From NCBI RefSeq assembly GCF_000155675.2, contig NC_020911.1, positions 1 through 22,500 of the forward strand: a stretch of 22,500 bases of DNA. The letters run 5' to 3'. A program made the translations under genes and the position numbers. Source of the stretch: Octadecabacter antarcticus 307 (GTDB taxonomy: Bacteria > Pseudomonadota > Alphaproteobacteria > Rhodobacterales > Rhodobacteraceae). The notes beneath the pieces were generated by a model. That model was not told where the DNA came from, did no database searches, and saw only the letters and a program-made list of their open reading frames with translations. Shown piece by piece: positions 11,033 to 18,652 of the stretch; the first letter of the stretch is position 1, and each line of letters starts with the position of its first letter.

Positions 11033-11095
11033 ATCATCCCTTTACCCGCGCCGTCCGCTTTGTTCTAACAGACCCAACAAAATTTGGAGCCTGTT

Positions 11096-12388
11096 ATGGT
11101 CGATATCGCAACCCGCGTCTGGAACCACAAATGGAAGATCGACCCGATCGTCCGCTCCCTCATCGATACGGATTTCTACAAACTGCTGATGTGTCAGTCG
11201 GTGTTTCGCAACAAACCTGACACCCAAGTCACGTTTTCACTGATCAATCGCTCCAAATCCATCCGCTTGGCCGATCAAATCGACGAAGGCGAACTACGCG
11301 AACAACTCGATCATGTCCGCTCCCTCTCCCTGACGCGCGGCGAATCCACATGGATGCGCGGCAACACCTTCTACGGCAAACGCTCTATGTTTAGCCCCGA
11401 ATTCATGGACTGGTTCGAAACACTGCGCCTGCCGCCCTACCACCTCAAAAAACACGACGGCCAATATGAACTGACATTTGAGGGCTCATGGCCCGAAGTC
11501 ATGCTCTGGGAAATTCCCGCACTGTCGATCCTGATGGAACTGCGCGGCCGCGCGGTCCTCAGCACAATGGGCCGTTTTGAACTTCAGGTGCTCTATGCCC
11601 GCGCCATGACGAAACTTTGGGAAAAGGTCGAAAAATTGCGCTCACTGGACCAGTTGCGCGTCGCGGACTTCGGCACCCGTCGGCGCCATTCGTTCCTGTG
11701 GCAGGAATGGGCCGTCCGGGCCCTGCGCGAAGGCCTCGGTGACAGCTTCACCGGAACCTCCAACTGCTTCATCGCCAAAAGCAACGATGTCGAAGCCATC
11801 GGCACCAACGCCCACGAACTGCCCATGGTCTACTCGGCATTGGCGAAAGACGACGCAATGCTCGCGCGCGCGCCCTATGATGTGCTGTCGGATTGGCAAG
11901 ACGAACACTCCGGCAACCTGCGCATTATCCTGCCCGACACCTATGGCACCCAAGGGTTCCTCGACAATGCCCCCGACTGGCTCGCGGGTTGGACAGGCAT
12001 CCGTGTTGATTCCGGCGATCCCGCCACCGCCGCAGAGGTCGCGATTAAATGGTGGAAAGACCGTGGCGAAGACCCGCGCGATAAACTGGTGATCTTCAGT
12101 GACGGGCTCGACGTTGATAAAATCGTGCAACTGCACAAACAATTTCAGGGCCGCACCCGCGTGTCGTTCGGTTGGGGCACCATGCTCACCAACGACTTCA
12201 AAGGCCTGACCCCCGGCGACACCCTCGCCCCGTTCTCCCTCGTCTGCAAAGCGGTGTCGGCCAACGGATCACCCACCGTCAAGCTGAGCGATAATCCGAA
12301 CAAAGCCATGGGCCCAAAATCAGAGATCGCCCGCTACAAACGGGTGTTCGGTGTCGGCGAGCAGGAACGGGTTGAGGTTGTGGTTTAG
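11096..12388 (+). CDS. pncB: Nicotinate phosphoribosyltransferase
   Basis: PncB joins nicotinate and PRPP, with ATP hydrolysis, to make nicotinate mononucleotide for NAD. The 430-residue protein begins with the family segment SLIDTDFYKLLMCQSVF (21-37). It then shows DFGTRRRHSFLWQEW (191-205), GTNAHELPMVYSA (236-248) with the histidine (H240) expected to be phosphorylated, GIRVDSGDP (301-309), FSDGLD (334-339), and FGWGTMLTND (358-367). ATG 11096 follows TTGGAG at a good distance; the in-frame TTG at 11084 lies within that site. Its stop overlaps the stop of the Fic remnant on the other strand. Confidence 0.95.
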   Translation: MVDIATRVWNHKWKIDPIVRSLIDTDFYKLLMCQSVFRNKPDTQVTFSLINRSKSIRLADQIDEGELREQLDHVRSLSLTRGESTWMRGNTFYGKRSMFSPEFMDWFETLRLPPYHLKKHDGQYELTFEGSWPEVMLWEIPALSILMELRGRAVLSTMGRFELQVLYARAMTKLWEKVEKLRSLDQLRVADFGTRRRHSFLWQEWAVRALREGLGDSFTGTSNCFIAKSNDVEAIGTNAHELPMVYSALAKDDAMLARAPYDVLSDWQDEHSGNLRIILPDTYGTQGFLDNAPDWLAGWTGIRVDSGDPATAAEVAIKWWKDRGEDPRDKLVIFSDGLDVDKIVQLHKQFQGRTRVSFGWGTMLTNDFKGLTPGDTLAPFSLVCKAVSANGSPTVKLSDNPNKAMGPKSEIARYKRVFGVGEQERVEVVV

Positions 12389-12561
12389 GGTTTCGCGAGC
12401 AACTGAACTAACGGTCCGTTGATGTAGTAATTGTTCAGGCCAACTTTCATTTTCTTGAGAAGTCCTGAGGCTTCAAGTTCGTTAAGGTACTTTCCCGCCG
12501 TTTGCCGGCTTACTCCAACCTCATCGACGACATATTCGATGCGCGTATATGGGTGCTTAAA
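12385..12561 (-). pseudogene. 3' remnant of a Fic-family gene (C-terminal winged helix only)
   Basis: The 58 residues run FKHPYTRIEYVVDEVGVSRQ, then TAGKYLNELEASGLL, NNYYINGPLV and the stop. This matches the C-terminal winged-helix domain that follows the Fic (AMP-transferase) domain in many bacterial Fic proteins. No HxFxDGNGRxxR catalytic motif is present. The upstream coding part is gone: homology stops within a base or two of the left end of the IS6 element. The ATG at 12573 that would make a 62-aa ORF is supplied by the IS end and is an artefact. The call rests on recognising the sequence by eye. Confidence 0.75.
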
Positions 12562-13375
12562 CGGGATCGTCAAGTTGCGGGGTATTTCCCTTCGGGGTAT
12601 GCATTCGTATGATCAAGCCCAAGCAATCTGGCGCCTTCTTAGGCTATCGTTTTTCTCCTGAGATCATCGCATACGCCGTCTGGGCCTATCACCGATTTCC
12701 CATGAGTTTGCGCGATGTCGAGGACTTGCTGGCAGCACGCGGGATTATAGTCAGCCACGAGACCATCCGCGCTTGGGTAGCGAAATTCGGATCACAATAT
12801 GCCAAGGTGATCCGCCGAGATCGACCCAAAGTGGCGGACAAATGGCACCTGGACGAAGTTGTCCTTCCGACAAACGGCAAGAAGTATTGGCTATGGCGCG
12901 CTGTCGACAGCAACGGCGATGTGCTGGACATCCTCGTCCAGTCTCGGCGAAATAAACGGGCCGCGGATCGGTTTTTCCGCGAGCTATTCAAAACATTTGG
13001 CGCGCCACGGGTCGTTGTGACGGACAAACTCCGAAGCTACGGGGCCGCACTAAAGGACCTCGCTCCAGGCATCGAGCACCGAAGCCATAAGAGACTCAAC
13101 AATCGATCCGAAGGGTCGCACAGGCCGACCCGGCGGCGAGAAAAATGCATGGGTCGGTTCAAATCACCCCGCCAAGCGCAACAATTTCTCTCCGTCCACG
13201 ATCAAATCCAAAATGTCTTCCGCCACCGCCGCCACACGCTTTCAGCCGCTTGCTACCGTCAGTCCAGAGCCGACGCCCATTGGATCTGGGACGACATCAC
13301 GCGAGTGCTGAAGGCTGCTTGAGATCCGGCGTCCGGGCTATCGTTGCGAAGATCGCCGACAACTTGACGATGCCC
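12562..13375 (+). mobile_element. IS6-family insertion sequence, about 0.81 kb
   Basis: The element is bounded by imperfect terminal inverted repeats. ATCGTCAAGTTG (12566-12577) is matched exactly by its reverse complement CAACTTGACGAT (13360-13371), and the outer three to four bases are G-rich but not identical. Both boundaries are supported by broken genes: Fic coding sequence ends at 12561 and IS5-type transposase coding sequence resumes at 13376. The length fits IS6 elements. The eight bases outside each end differ (TGCTTAAA and TTTCAACG), so there is no target duplication. That suggests a later deletion or recombination next to the element. Confidence 0.85.
12609..13322 (+). CDS. IS6-family transposase
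   Basis: The 237-residue DDE transposase matches the IS6/IS26 family. An N-terminal helix-turn-helix segment (YHRFPMSLRDVEDLL, then VSHETIRAWV) is followed by the catalytic residues D82 in WHLDEVVL, D139 in VVTDKLRSY and, by alignment with IS26, E168 in NNRSEGSH. The region HRPTRRREK with RFKSPRQAQQF is characteristic of the family. The start at 12609 begins 47 bp inside the left end, as expected. It is full length with no stop or frameshift, so the element may still be active. Confidence 0.92.
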   Translation: MIKPKQSGAFLGYRFSPEIIAYAVWAYHRFPMSLRDVEDLLAARGIIVSHETIRAWVAKFGSQYAKVIRRDRPKVADKWHLDEVVLPTNGKKYWLWRAVDSNGDVLDILVQSRRNKRAADRFFRELFKTFGAPRVVVTDKLRSYGAALKDLAPGIEHRSHKRLNNRSEGSHRPTRRREKCMGRFKSPRQAQQFLSVHDQIQNVFRHRRHTLSAACYRQSRADAHWIWDDITRVLKAA

Positions 13376-13602
13376 TTTCAACGTAAGACAGGCTTGGATC
13401 GCAGCATCACTGTAGCGTGGCTGACGGCCCGGTTTGCACCCCTCTCATGGTTTGCAGGCAAACCACTGCCGGGCAAGGGTCGGCATAGCTTTCCACGTGA
13501 CCTCTGGGTTAAACCAAATGGTCAGTGACCCGCGTTGCTTCGGGGCCTTGTTATACTCAGGCCAGTTTCTTGTGCGGTAAATCGGGGGATAGGTTTGCTC
13601 AT
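13376..13602 (-). pseudogene. Broken IS5/IS903-type transposase, N-terminal fragment
   Basis: Read on the minus strand from the ATG at 13602, the start MSKP shifts frame within about ten bases and then reads YRTRNWPEYNKAPKQRGSL, TIWFNPEVTWKAMPT and, later, GRQPRYSDAAIQACLTLK. These are hallmark segments of IS903-type IS5-family transposases. There is an in-frame TGA at 13445-13447 and about 15 extra residues before GRQP. An 8-base direct repeat (13431-13438 and 13449-13456) and a palindrome (13449-13464) lie in this stretch, hinting at a small duplication. The gene is cut off at 13376 by the IS6 right end; the C-terminal two thirds and catalytic core are absent. Confidence 0.75.
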
Positions 13603-13670
13603 ACACACAAGCTACCATGCTGGATTCACAACATGAATCCCAAATACATGACTATTTGTGCAACAAAGCC
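13376..13670 (-). mobile_element. Remnant of an IS5-family (IS903-type) element, 5' end only
   Basis: In addition to the transposase fragment, the reverse complement of 13652-13670 reads GGCTTTGTTGCACAAATAG, which resembles the terminal repeat of IS903-group elements (GGCTTTGTTG...). It lies about 50 bp upstream of the transposase start, the expected spacing. A hairpin, GGATTCA (13622-13628) with TGAATCC (13634-13640), lies between. The other end of the element is missing, replaced by the IS6 element. Confidence 0.65.
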
Positions 13671-13718
13671 GGGCCGAGGGACAATTCGGACAGAGGCAGT
13701 GACAGACGTTCTTGAAAC

Positions 13719-13865
13719 TTAGCGCCGCAGTGCGTGGATCGGATTAAGCGACGCAGGCCCATCAGCGGGGCACGTGAAGTTTAATGGCCCGTTGTCGGTT
13801 GGCAAAACCACAGCAGAGTCAAAGCCGCGTCCGGTGTAGTGAACGTTATTCAGTTCTATCATCAT
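13719..13865 (-). CDS. Small hypothetical protein, 48 aa
   Basis: The ORF reads MMIELNNVHYTGRGFDSAVV, LPTDNGPLNFTCPADGPASL and NPIHALRR, then a stop. A good Shine-Dalgarno sequence (AAGGGG) lies just upstream of the double ATG. No signal peptide or membrane segment is visible. I do not recognise the family. It lies downstream of pyrF on the same strand, separated by 164 bp, and next to the IS scar, so it may be shortened relative to relatives. The ribosome-binding site and balanced composition make it a better candidate than most short ORFs. Confidence 0.5.
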   Translation of the reverse strand: MMIELNNVHYTGRGFDSAVVLPTDNGPLNFTCPADGPASLNPIHALRR

Positions 13866-14029
13866 GCGTCCCCTTCTGGTTAGTATTTGCTTGGCTGATT
13901 GGCCTGCACAACATCTGGGGGTAAGCTTGATAATATTACAGGTGAAGAAAACTCACGTTTTCATCCAACCCCGTGATTGGATGCAATAACGCGTGTTCGG
14001 TGTGCTAGTCGCCCATGTTTGTAGGCGTT
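13866..14029. other. Gap between pyrF and the 48-aa ORF
   Basis: This gap has no ORF I can support. It contains an inverted repeat CATCCAA (13962-13968) / TTGGATG (13977-13983) with an 8-base loop. No T run follows on either strand, so it is not a standard intrinsic terminator, though it might end or stabilise the pyrF transcript. Confidence 0.3.
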
Positions 14030-14746
14030 TTAGGACATTTCCTGTGGGGAGTGGAGTTCTACCAAAATCGCTTCAGCTGCCGCTTTGGGATCACTATGTT
14101 GCCAGATTGGACGCCCGACAACCACGTGATCTGCGCCGTTTGCGATTGCTTGCGCAGGGGTCGTGACCCGCTTTTGATCGCCGAGATCGGCCCCAGCAGG
14201 GCGCACACCGGGGGTTATGATCAGCTTACCCTCGGCTTCTGGCAGCGCGCGGATCAAGGCCGCTTCTTGCGGTGACGCGATCACGCCATCCGCGCCATTG
14301 GACAGCGCCAGCCCTGCGCGTTCTTGAACCAGATCGGTAATATCGCCCGCCTTGATGCAGGATGCATCCAGATCGGCGCGATCCAAAGACGTCAGGATCG
14401 TAACGGCGAGGATTTTCATGTCGCCTTTGGTCTGTGCCGCAGCGCGCACCACATGGGGGTCACCGTGCACAGTCAGGAAATCATGGCCGAACTGCGACAG
14501 GCCACGCACCGCAGCCTCAACGGTGGCGCCGATATCGAACAGCTTCATATCGAGGAAAATACGTTTGCCGTGTTCGTCGGCAAGCTCATTGGCCAAGGCC
14601 AGCCCACCGCCAGTCAGCATGCCCAACCCTATTTTATAGAAAGACACTGCATCGCCGATTTTTTCGGCCATTGCCATTCCAGACAATGCGTCTGGCATAT
14701 CCAAGGCAACGATCAGGCGGTCATCAGCGGTCTTCAAATCGGGCAT
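14030..14746 (-). CDS. pyrF: Orotidine 5'-phosphate decarboxylase
   Basis: PyrF converts OMP to UMP, the last step of de novo pyrimidine synthesis. The 238-residue TIM-barrel protein has the active-site motif LDMKLFDIGATV, with D66, K68 and D71 forming the charged catalytic network. LIVALDMPD (11-19) contributes to substrate binding, and IITPGVRP and VVVGRPI near the end form the phosphate-binding region. The ATG at 14746 is preceded by CAGGAGA; the in-frame ATG 15 codons upstream lies outside the family alignment. It is divergent from clpB with 165 bp between the starts. Confidence 0.95.
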   Translation of the reverse strand: MPDLKTADDRLIVALDMPDALSGMAMAEKIGDAVSFYKIGLGMLTGGGLALANELADEHGKRIFLDMKLFDIGATVEAAVRGLSQFGHDFLTVHGDPHVVRAAAQTKGDMKILAVTILTSLDRADLDASCIKAGDITDLVQERAGLALSNGADGVIASPQEAALIRALPEAEGKLIITPGVRPAGADLGDQKRVTTPAQAIANGADHVVVGRPIWQHSDPKAAAEAILVELHSPQEMS

Positions 14747-14803
14747 GGCAGTCTCCTGTAATTTTTGTCGTTCTATGCCTGTGATCCACAATCATCAACC
14801 GAC

Positions 14804-14833
14804 CTTGAACGGCCACGCGCAGCGCCCCATATA
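14804..14833 (+). promoter_or_regulatory. Heat-shock (sigma-32/RpoH-type) promoter of clpB
   Basis: CTTGAA (14804-14809) and CCCCATATA (14825-14833) are separated by 15 bases. Both elements and the spacing match the sigma-32 consensus (CTTGAA, 11-15 bases, CCCCATnT) very closely. The site lies about 80 bp before the clpB start, which fits the known heat-shock control of clpB in proteobacteria. Confidence 0.85.
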
Positions 14834-14911
14834 TCCACAGAGGCCCCAGACAGCCTGTGCCGCATATGCGGGCAGCATCCGAAATGGGGCGCTTATACAA
14901 AGGAGAAGACC

Positions 14912-17521
14912 ATGAACTTAGAAAAGTTCACAGAGCGGTCGCGCGGTTTTATTCAAGCCGCCCAGACGATCGCGATGCGTGAAAGCCATCAACGGCTTGC
15001 CCCTGAACATTTGCTCAAGGCCCTGCTTGATGATGATCAAGGACTGGCTGCGAACCTTATTAATGCGTCTGGCGGCGATGCTGCACGGGTTTTGCAGAAC
15101 GTCGATATTGCACTGGCCAAAATGCCCACAGTGACGGGTGATGCAGCGCAAACCTTTATGGACGGAACAACTGGCAAAATGTTGGCGGAGGCTGAAAAGC
15201 TCGCCAAGAAGGCTGGCGATAGCTTTGTGCCTGTCGAACGTATTCTTATGGCGCTCACGATGGTTAAATCCAAAGCCAAAGATGCGCTGGACGCCGGTAA
15301 CGTGACGGCACAAACGCTCAATTCTGCCATCAACGACATCCGTAAAGGTCGCACGGCTGACACGGCGTCGGCTGAAGAAGGCTATGACGCGCTGAAGAAA
15401 TACGCGATGGACCTGACGGCGCGTGCCCGCGAAGGCAAAATTGATCCGATTATCGGTCGTGACGAAGAAATCCGTCGCGCGATGCAGGTTTTGTCGCGCC
15501 GAACAAAAAACAACCCTGTATTGATCGGCGAACCTGGCGTGGGTAAGACTGCGATTGCCGAAGGTTTGGCGCTGCGCATTGTCAACGGTGACGTGCCGGA
15601 ATCATTGCGCAATAAATCGCTGTTGTCGCTCGATATGGGCGCGTTGATTGCTGGTGCGAAGTACCGTGGCGAATTCGAAGAACGCCTTAAGGCTGTGCTG
15701 AACGAAGTCACCGAAGCGGTGGGTGAGATCATCATTTTTATCGATGAGATGCACACGCTTGTTGGTGCGGGTAAAGGCGACGGTGCGATGGACGCCGCGA
15801 ACCTGATTAAGCCTGCATTGGCGCGTGGTGAGCTGCACTGTGTTGGTGCGACGACGCTGGATGAATACCGCAAATACGTTGAAAAAGACGCAGCCCTTGC
15901 ACGGCGTTTCCAGCCAATTGTCGTTCAGGAACCGACCGTCGAAGACACGATCAGCATCCTGCGTGGCATCAAAGAAAAATATGAATTGCACCACGGCGTG
16001 AGGATTTCGGACAGCGCGCTGGTCGCGGCGGCAACACTTAGCCACCGTTATATTACTGACCGTTTCTTGCCTGATAAAGCCATTGACCTTATGGATGAAG
16101 CCGCGTCGCGCTTGCGCATGGAAGTGGACAGCAAACCCGAAGAACTCGACCAGCTTGACCGGCAAGTTATGCAATTGCAGATCGAAGCCGCAGCCTTGCG
16201 TATGGAGGACGATCAGGCGTCGAAAGATCGTCTTAAAAAGCTTGAGGGTGAATTGTCAAAGGTGCAGGAGCAATCCGTCAGCATGACAGCAAAGTGGCAA
16301 GCGGAACGTGATAAACTCGAAGGGGCGCGTTGTCTAAAAGAAGACCTTGATCAGGCCCGCGCCGAGTTAGATATCGCGAAACGTCAGGGTAACCTCGCCA
16401 AGGCGGGGGAGCTGTCTTACGGCGTGATCCCGCAGCTTGAAAAGCAGCTGGGCGACGGTGAAGACAGCAATCTTATGGTCGAAGAAGCCGTGCGCCCTGA
16501 ACAGATTGCCAGCGTGGTTGAACGTTGGACAGGCATCCCCGTCGCCAGAATGCTCGAAGGTGAGCGTGAAAAGCTGCTGCGCATGGAAGACGGGCTGCAC
16601 AAGCGCGTCATTGGGCAGGACACAGCTGTTCGGTCTGTCGCCAACGCCGTGCGTCGTGCACGCGCGGGCCTGAACGATGAGGGGCGGCCATTGGGCAGTT
16701 TCCTGTTCCTCGGGCCAACGGGTGTCGGTAAAACCGAGCTCACCAAAGCCGTGGCAGAATTCCTGTTTGATGATGATAATGCGATGGTGCGCTTGGATAT
16801 GTCCGAGTTTATGGAGAAACATTCGGTGTCGCGTCTTATCGGTGCCCCTCCGGGCTATGTTGGATATGACGAAGGTGGCGTATTGACTGAAGCTGTGCGG
16901 CGACGTCCGTATCAGGTGATCCTGTTTGACGAGGTCGAAAAGGCGCATCCCGATGTGTTTAACGTCTTGTTACAGGTATTGGATGACGGCGTGTTGACAG
17001 ACGGACAAGGTCGCACTGTCGATTTCAAACAGACGTTGATCATTCTGACATCAAACCTCGGATCACAGGCGCTCAGCCAGTTGCCCGAAGGGTCAGACAT
17101 GGCGGACGCCAAGCGCAATGTTATGGATGCGGTGCGGGCACATTTCCGGCCGGAATTTCTGAACCGCCTTGATGAAACGGTTATCTTTGATCGCCTTGCA
17201 CGGACCGACATGGACGGGATCGTCACGATCCAGATGTCGCGGCTTTTGAAACGGCTTGCGTCGCGTAAAATCAATCTGGCACTGGATGACGGTGCGCGCA
17301 AATGGTTGGCTGATGAAGGCTACGACCCGGTGTTTGGCGCACGGCCATTAAAGCGGGTGATCCAGCGTGCTTTGCAAGACCCGCTGGCGGAAATGCTGCT
17401 CTCAGGGGACGTGAAAGACGGTGACACCGTGCCGGTTTCGGCGGGCGTTGACGGGTTGTTGGTGGGGGATCGGATCAGCGTTTCGAACCGCCCGAAGCCT
17501 GACGAAGCGGTGGTTCATTAA
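14912..17521 (+). CDS. clpB: ATP-dependent chaperone ClpB
   Basis: ClpB is a hexameric AAA+ disaggregase that works with DnaK to extract and refold aggregated proteins. The 869-residue protein has the N-terminal Clp domain (to about 145) and the first AAA+ module with GEPGVGKT (206-213) and [14 protein letters not shown] (274-287). The coiled-coil middle domain that distinguishes ClpB from ClpA/ClpC spans about 405-525. The second AAA+ module has [10 protein letters not shown] (601-610) and [14 protein letters not shown] (669-682), with the pore loop GYVGYDEGG. The ATG at 14912 follows AAGGAGA; the frame is open to 14765 but that stretch contains the promoter. The middle domain and length are normal. 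Confidence 0.98.
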   Translation: MNLEKFTERSRGFIQAAQTIAMRESHQRLAPEHLLKALLDDDQGLAANLINASGGDAARVLQNVDIALAKMPTVTGDAAQTFMDGTTGKMLAEAEKLAKKAGDSFVPVERILMALTMVKSKAKDALDAGNVTAQTLNSAINDIRKGRTADTASAEEGYDALKKYAMDLTARAREGKIDPIIGRDEEIRRAMQVLSRRTKNNPVLIGEPGVGKTAIAEGLALRIVNGDVPESLRNKSLLSLDMGALIAGAKYRGEFEERLKAVLNEVTEAVGEIIIFIDEMHTLVGAGKGDGAMDAANLIKPALARGELHCVGATTLDEYRKYVEKDAALARRFQPIVVQEPTVEDTISILRGIKEKYELHHGVRISDSALVAAATLSHRYITDRFLPDKAIDLMDEAASRLRMEVDSKPEELDQLDRQVMQLQIEAAALRMEDDQASKDRLKKLEGELSKVQEQSVSMTAKWQAERDKLEGARCLKEDLDQARAELDIAKRQGNLAKAGELSYGVIPQLEKQLGDGEDSNLMVEEAVRPEQIASVVERWTGIPVARMLEGEREKLLRMEDGLHKRVIGQDTAVRSVANAVRRARAGLNDEGRPLGSFLFLGPTGVGKTELTKAVAEFLFDDDNAMVRLDMSEFMEKHSVSRLIGAPPGYVGYDEGGVLTEAVRRRPYQVILFDEVEKAHPDVFNVLLQVLDDGVLTDGQGRTVDFKQTLIILTSNLGSQALSQLPEGSDMADAKRNVMDAVRAHFRPEFLNRLDETVIFDRLARTDMDGIVTIQMSRLLKRLASRKINLALDDGARKWLADEGYDPVFGARPLKRVIQRALQDPLAEMLLSGDVKDGDTVPVSAGVDGLLVGDRISVSNRPKPDEAVVH

Positions 17522-17534
17522 ATGCCGAAAAGGG

Positions 17535-17570
17535 TCGGGTCCATCTTCTAGGTTAAGCACATGGACCCGA
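17535..17570 (+). promoter_or_regulatory. 10-bp perfect hairpin covering the start codon of the small ORF after clpB
   Basis: TCGGGTCCAT (17535-17544) is the exact reverse complement of ATGGACCCGA (17561-17570), with a 16-base loop. The 3' arm begins with the AUG of the 54-codon ORF, and an AGG that could serve as ribosome-binding site lies in the loop. In the clpB transcript this would hide the start codon. No T run follows, so it is not an ordinary terminator. A regulatory role is inference. Confidence 0.5.
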
Positions 17571-17725
17571 TCACGCTGTCCTTCTGTGCTGTCGTTTGCA
17601 GCTGCCTGAGTGTGACCGCGCCGAAATTTTTGGGTGTGCCGATCCTGCTTGGCAATGGCGTGAGCGTCGGAATTATTGCAGCGATGACACTGCCCTACAT
17701 CAAAGATATCATGCACGCGTCCTGA
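17561..17725 (+). CDS. Small hydrophobic membrane protein, 54 aa
   Basis: The ORF starts at the ATG 39 bp after the clpB stop and reads MDPITLSFCAVVCSCLSVTA, PKFLGVPILLGNG, VSVGIIAAMTLPYI, then KDIMHAS. Two hydrophobic stretches (about 4-20 and 24-46) joined by a short PK-containing turn suggest a two-helix inner-membrane hairpin. I do not recognise a named family. Its position suggests cotranscription with clpB from the heat-shock promoter. Its start codon is paired in a strong hairpin. There is only a weak AGG as ribosome-binding site. Confidence 0.55.
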   Translation: MDPITLSFCAVVCSCLSVTAPKFLGVPILLGNGVSVGIIAAMTLPYIKDIMHAS

Positions 17726-17737
17726 AACCTCGCGCAC

Positions 17738-17774
17738 AAAAAAGCCCCAGCGCATCGGGTGGATGCGCTGGAGC
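17738..17774 (-). terminator. Rho-independent terminator of the fasciclin gene
   Basis: On the minus strand a 10-bp GC-rich stem (CCAGCGCATC/GATGCGCTGG, 17747-17756 and 17762-17771, extended by two more pairs after one mismatch) is followed by six T. It lies about 24 bp beyond the fasciclin stop codon. On the plus strand no T run follows, so it would not be a standard terminator for the clpB transcript. Confidence 0.85.
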
Positions 17775-17797
17775 CAATCGTTACAGTGCAAACCGAC

Positions 17798-18277
17798 TTA
17801 CATCGGTGGCATCAAAACAGTATCGATTACGTGGATGACACCGTTGGACGCTTCGATATCTGCAGTAACCACGTTCGCGCCATTCACCATCACTCCGCCT
17901 TCGGTCATGATTGTGACGTCTGCGCCGTTTACGGTTGCGGCAGTCATGCCATCCGACAGATCACCAGACATCACTTTGCCGGCAACGACGTGGTACGTCA
18001 GGATCGCGGTGAGGGCTTCTGGATCAGCCAGCAGGCCTTCGACAGTGCCTTCGGGAAGGGCAGCAAACGCTTCATCCGTTGGTGCAAAAACTGTGAACGG
18101 GCCTTCGCTTTTCAGCGTGTCGACCAAGCCAGCAGCTGTAACAGCAGCTACCAGCGTTGTGAACGTGCCCGCGTCAACGGCGGTGTCCACGATGTCTTTG
18201 GAATGACCGTCCGCAAATGCTGTAGATGCGGTCAGGGCGAGTGTGGCCGTAGCGGCCATGAAAGTACGACGAAGCAT
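17798..18277 (-). CDS. Secreted fasciclin (FAS1) domain protein
   Basis: The 159-residue product has a signal peptide ([22 protein letters not shown], cut before DGHS) followed by a single FAS1 domain of about 135 residues. Family segments are [45 protein letters not shown] and the terminal [17 protein letters not shown]1 domains mediate adhesion or ligand binding; small single-domain periplasmic forms are common in roseobacters and their exact role is unclear. The ATG at 18277 follows AAAGGAA; an in-frame ATG 14 codons upstream would spoil the signal peptide. It is a single-gene unit with its own terminator. Confidence 0.92.
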   Translation of the reverse strand: MLRRTFMAATATLALTASTAFADGHSKDIVDTAVDAGTFTTLVAAVTAAGLVDTLKSEGPFTVFAPTDEAFAALPEGTVEGLLADPEALTAILTYHVVAGKVMSGDLSDGMTAATVNGADVTIMTEGGVMVNGANVVTADIEASNGVIHVIDTVLMPPM

Positions 18278-18652
18278 AGTGTTATTCCTTTTAAAAAGAC
18301 GAATACCGAGTCGGTACAAAAATGATTTACGTGACCTTTTGATCCTGCACTATAAGGGGTATTCCGCCTACGCAGGTTGACGCTTAGGCGTTCCAAACTA
18401 AGCCCGCGTTTTTTTCGGTTTCAAGTCACAACAGGTTGATCAAATTCGTTCCGACTGACACAAATCGACAGAAAATAAACGCAACTTGCCACTGTTTTAA
18501 CGCTAGGCGCCTTGGTAGATCGGCGGCCGCCATGCTGGAATTGTGGCCGTAGTCGCCTTATTGAAACGTGCACCGTTGATGCCTGTCTTGACCCTGTGGT
18601 TGGCAGTCTGTCTTGTGCCCGTAATTTGTATCACAATCAGGGATGATCGCGG
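18278..18652. other. Divergent intergenic region between the fasciclin and glutamate synthase-like genes
   Basis: This 375-bp stretch between divergently read genes must hold promoters for both. I see an inverted repeat CGCCTA ... TAGGCG around 18367-18392 and a TTGATCAA palindrome near 18437, but no promoter I can defend. Short hydrophobic ORFs occur on both strands near 18500-18640, without ribosome-binding sites. Confidence 0.3.

Noticed and set aside
10316..11068. 250-codon plus-strand ORF opposite the proline racemase-family gene
   Set aside because: Very rich in His and Arg with no family resemblance; shadow of the real minus-strand gene.
12562..12573. ATG start of the apparent 62-aa Fic-like ORF
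   Set aside because: These bases belong to the IS6 inverted repeat; the original gene continued upstream and was cut.
13145..13528. 127-codon ORF crossing the right end of the IS6 element
   Set aside because: It overlaps the transposase in another frame and runs across the element boundary, so it is a chance frame.
14765..14911. 49-codon N-terminal extension of ClpB
   Set aside because: It overlaps the sigma-32 promoter, has no ribosome-binding site, and is absent from the family; AAGGAGA marks the ATG at 14912.
17759..18325. 188-codon plus-strand ORF opposite the fasciclin gene
   Set aside because: Antisense to a gene with signal peptide, FAS1 domain, ribosome-binding site and terminator; composition is unlike a real protein.
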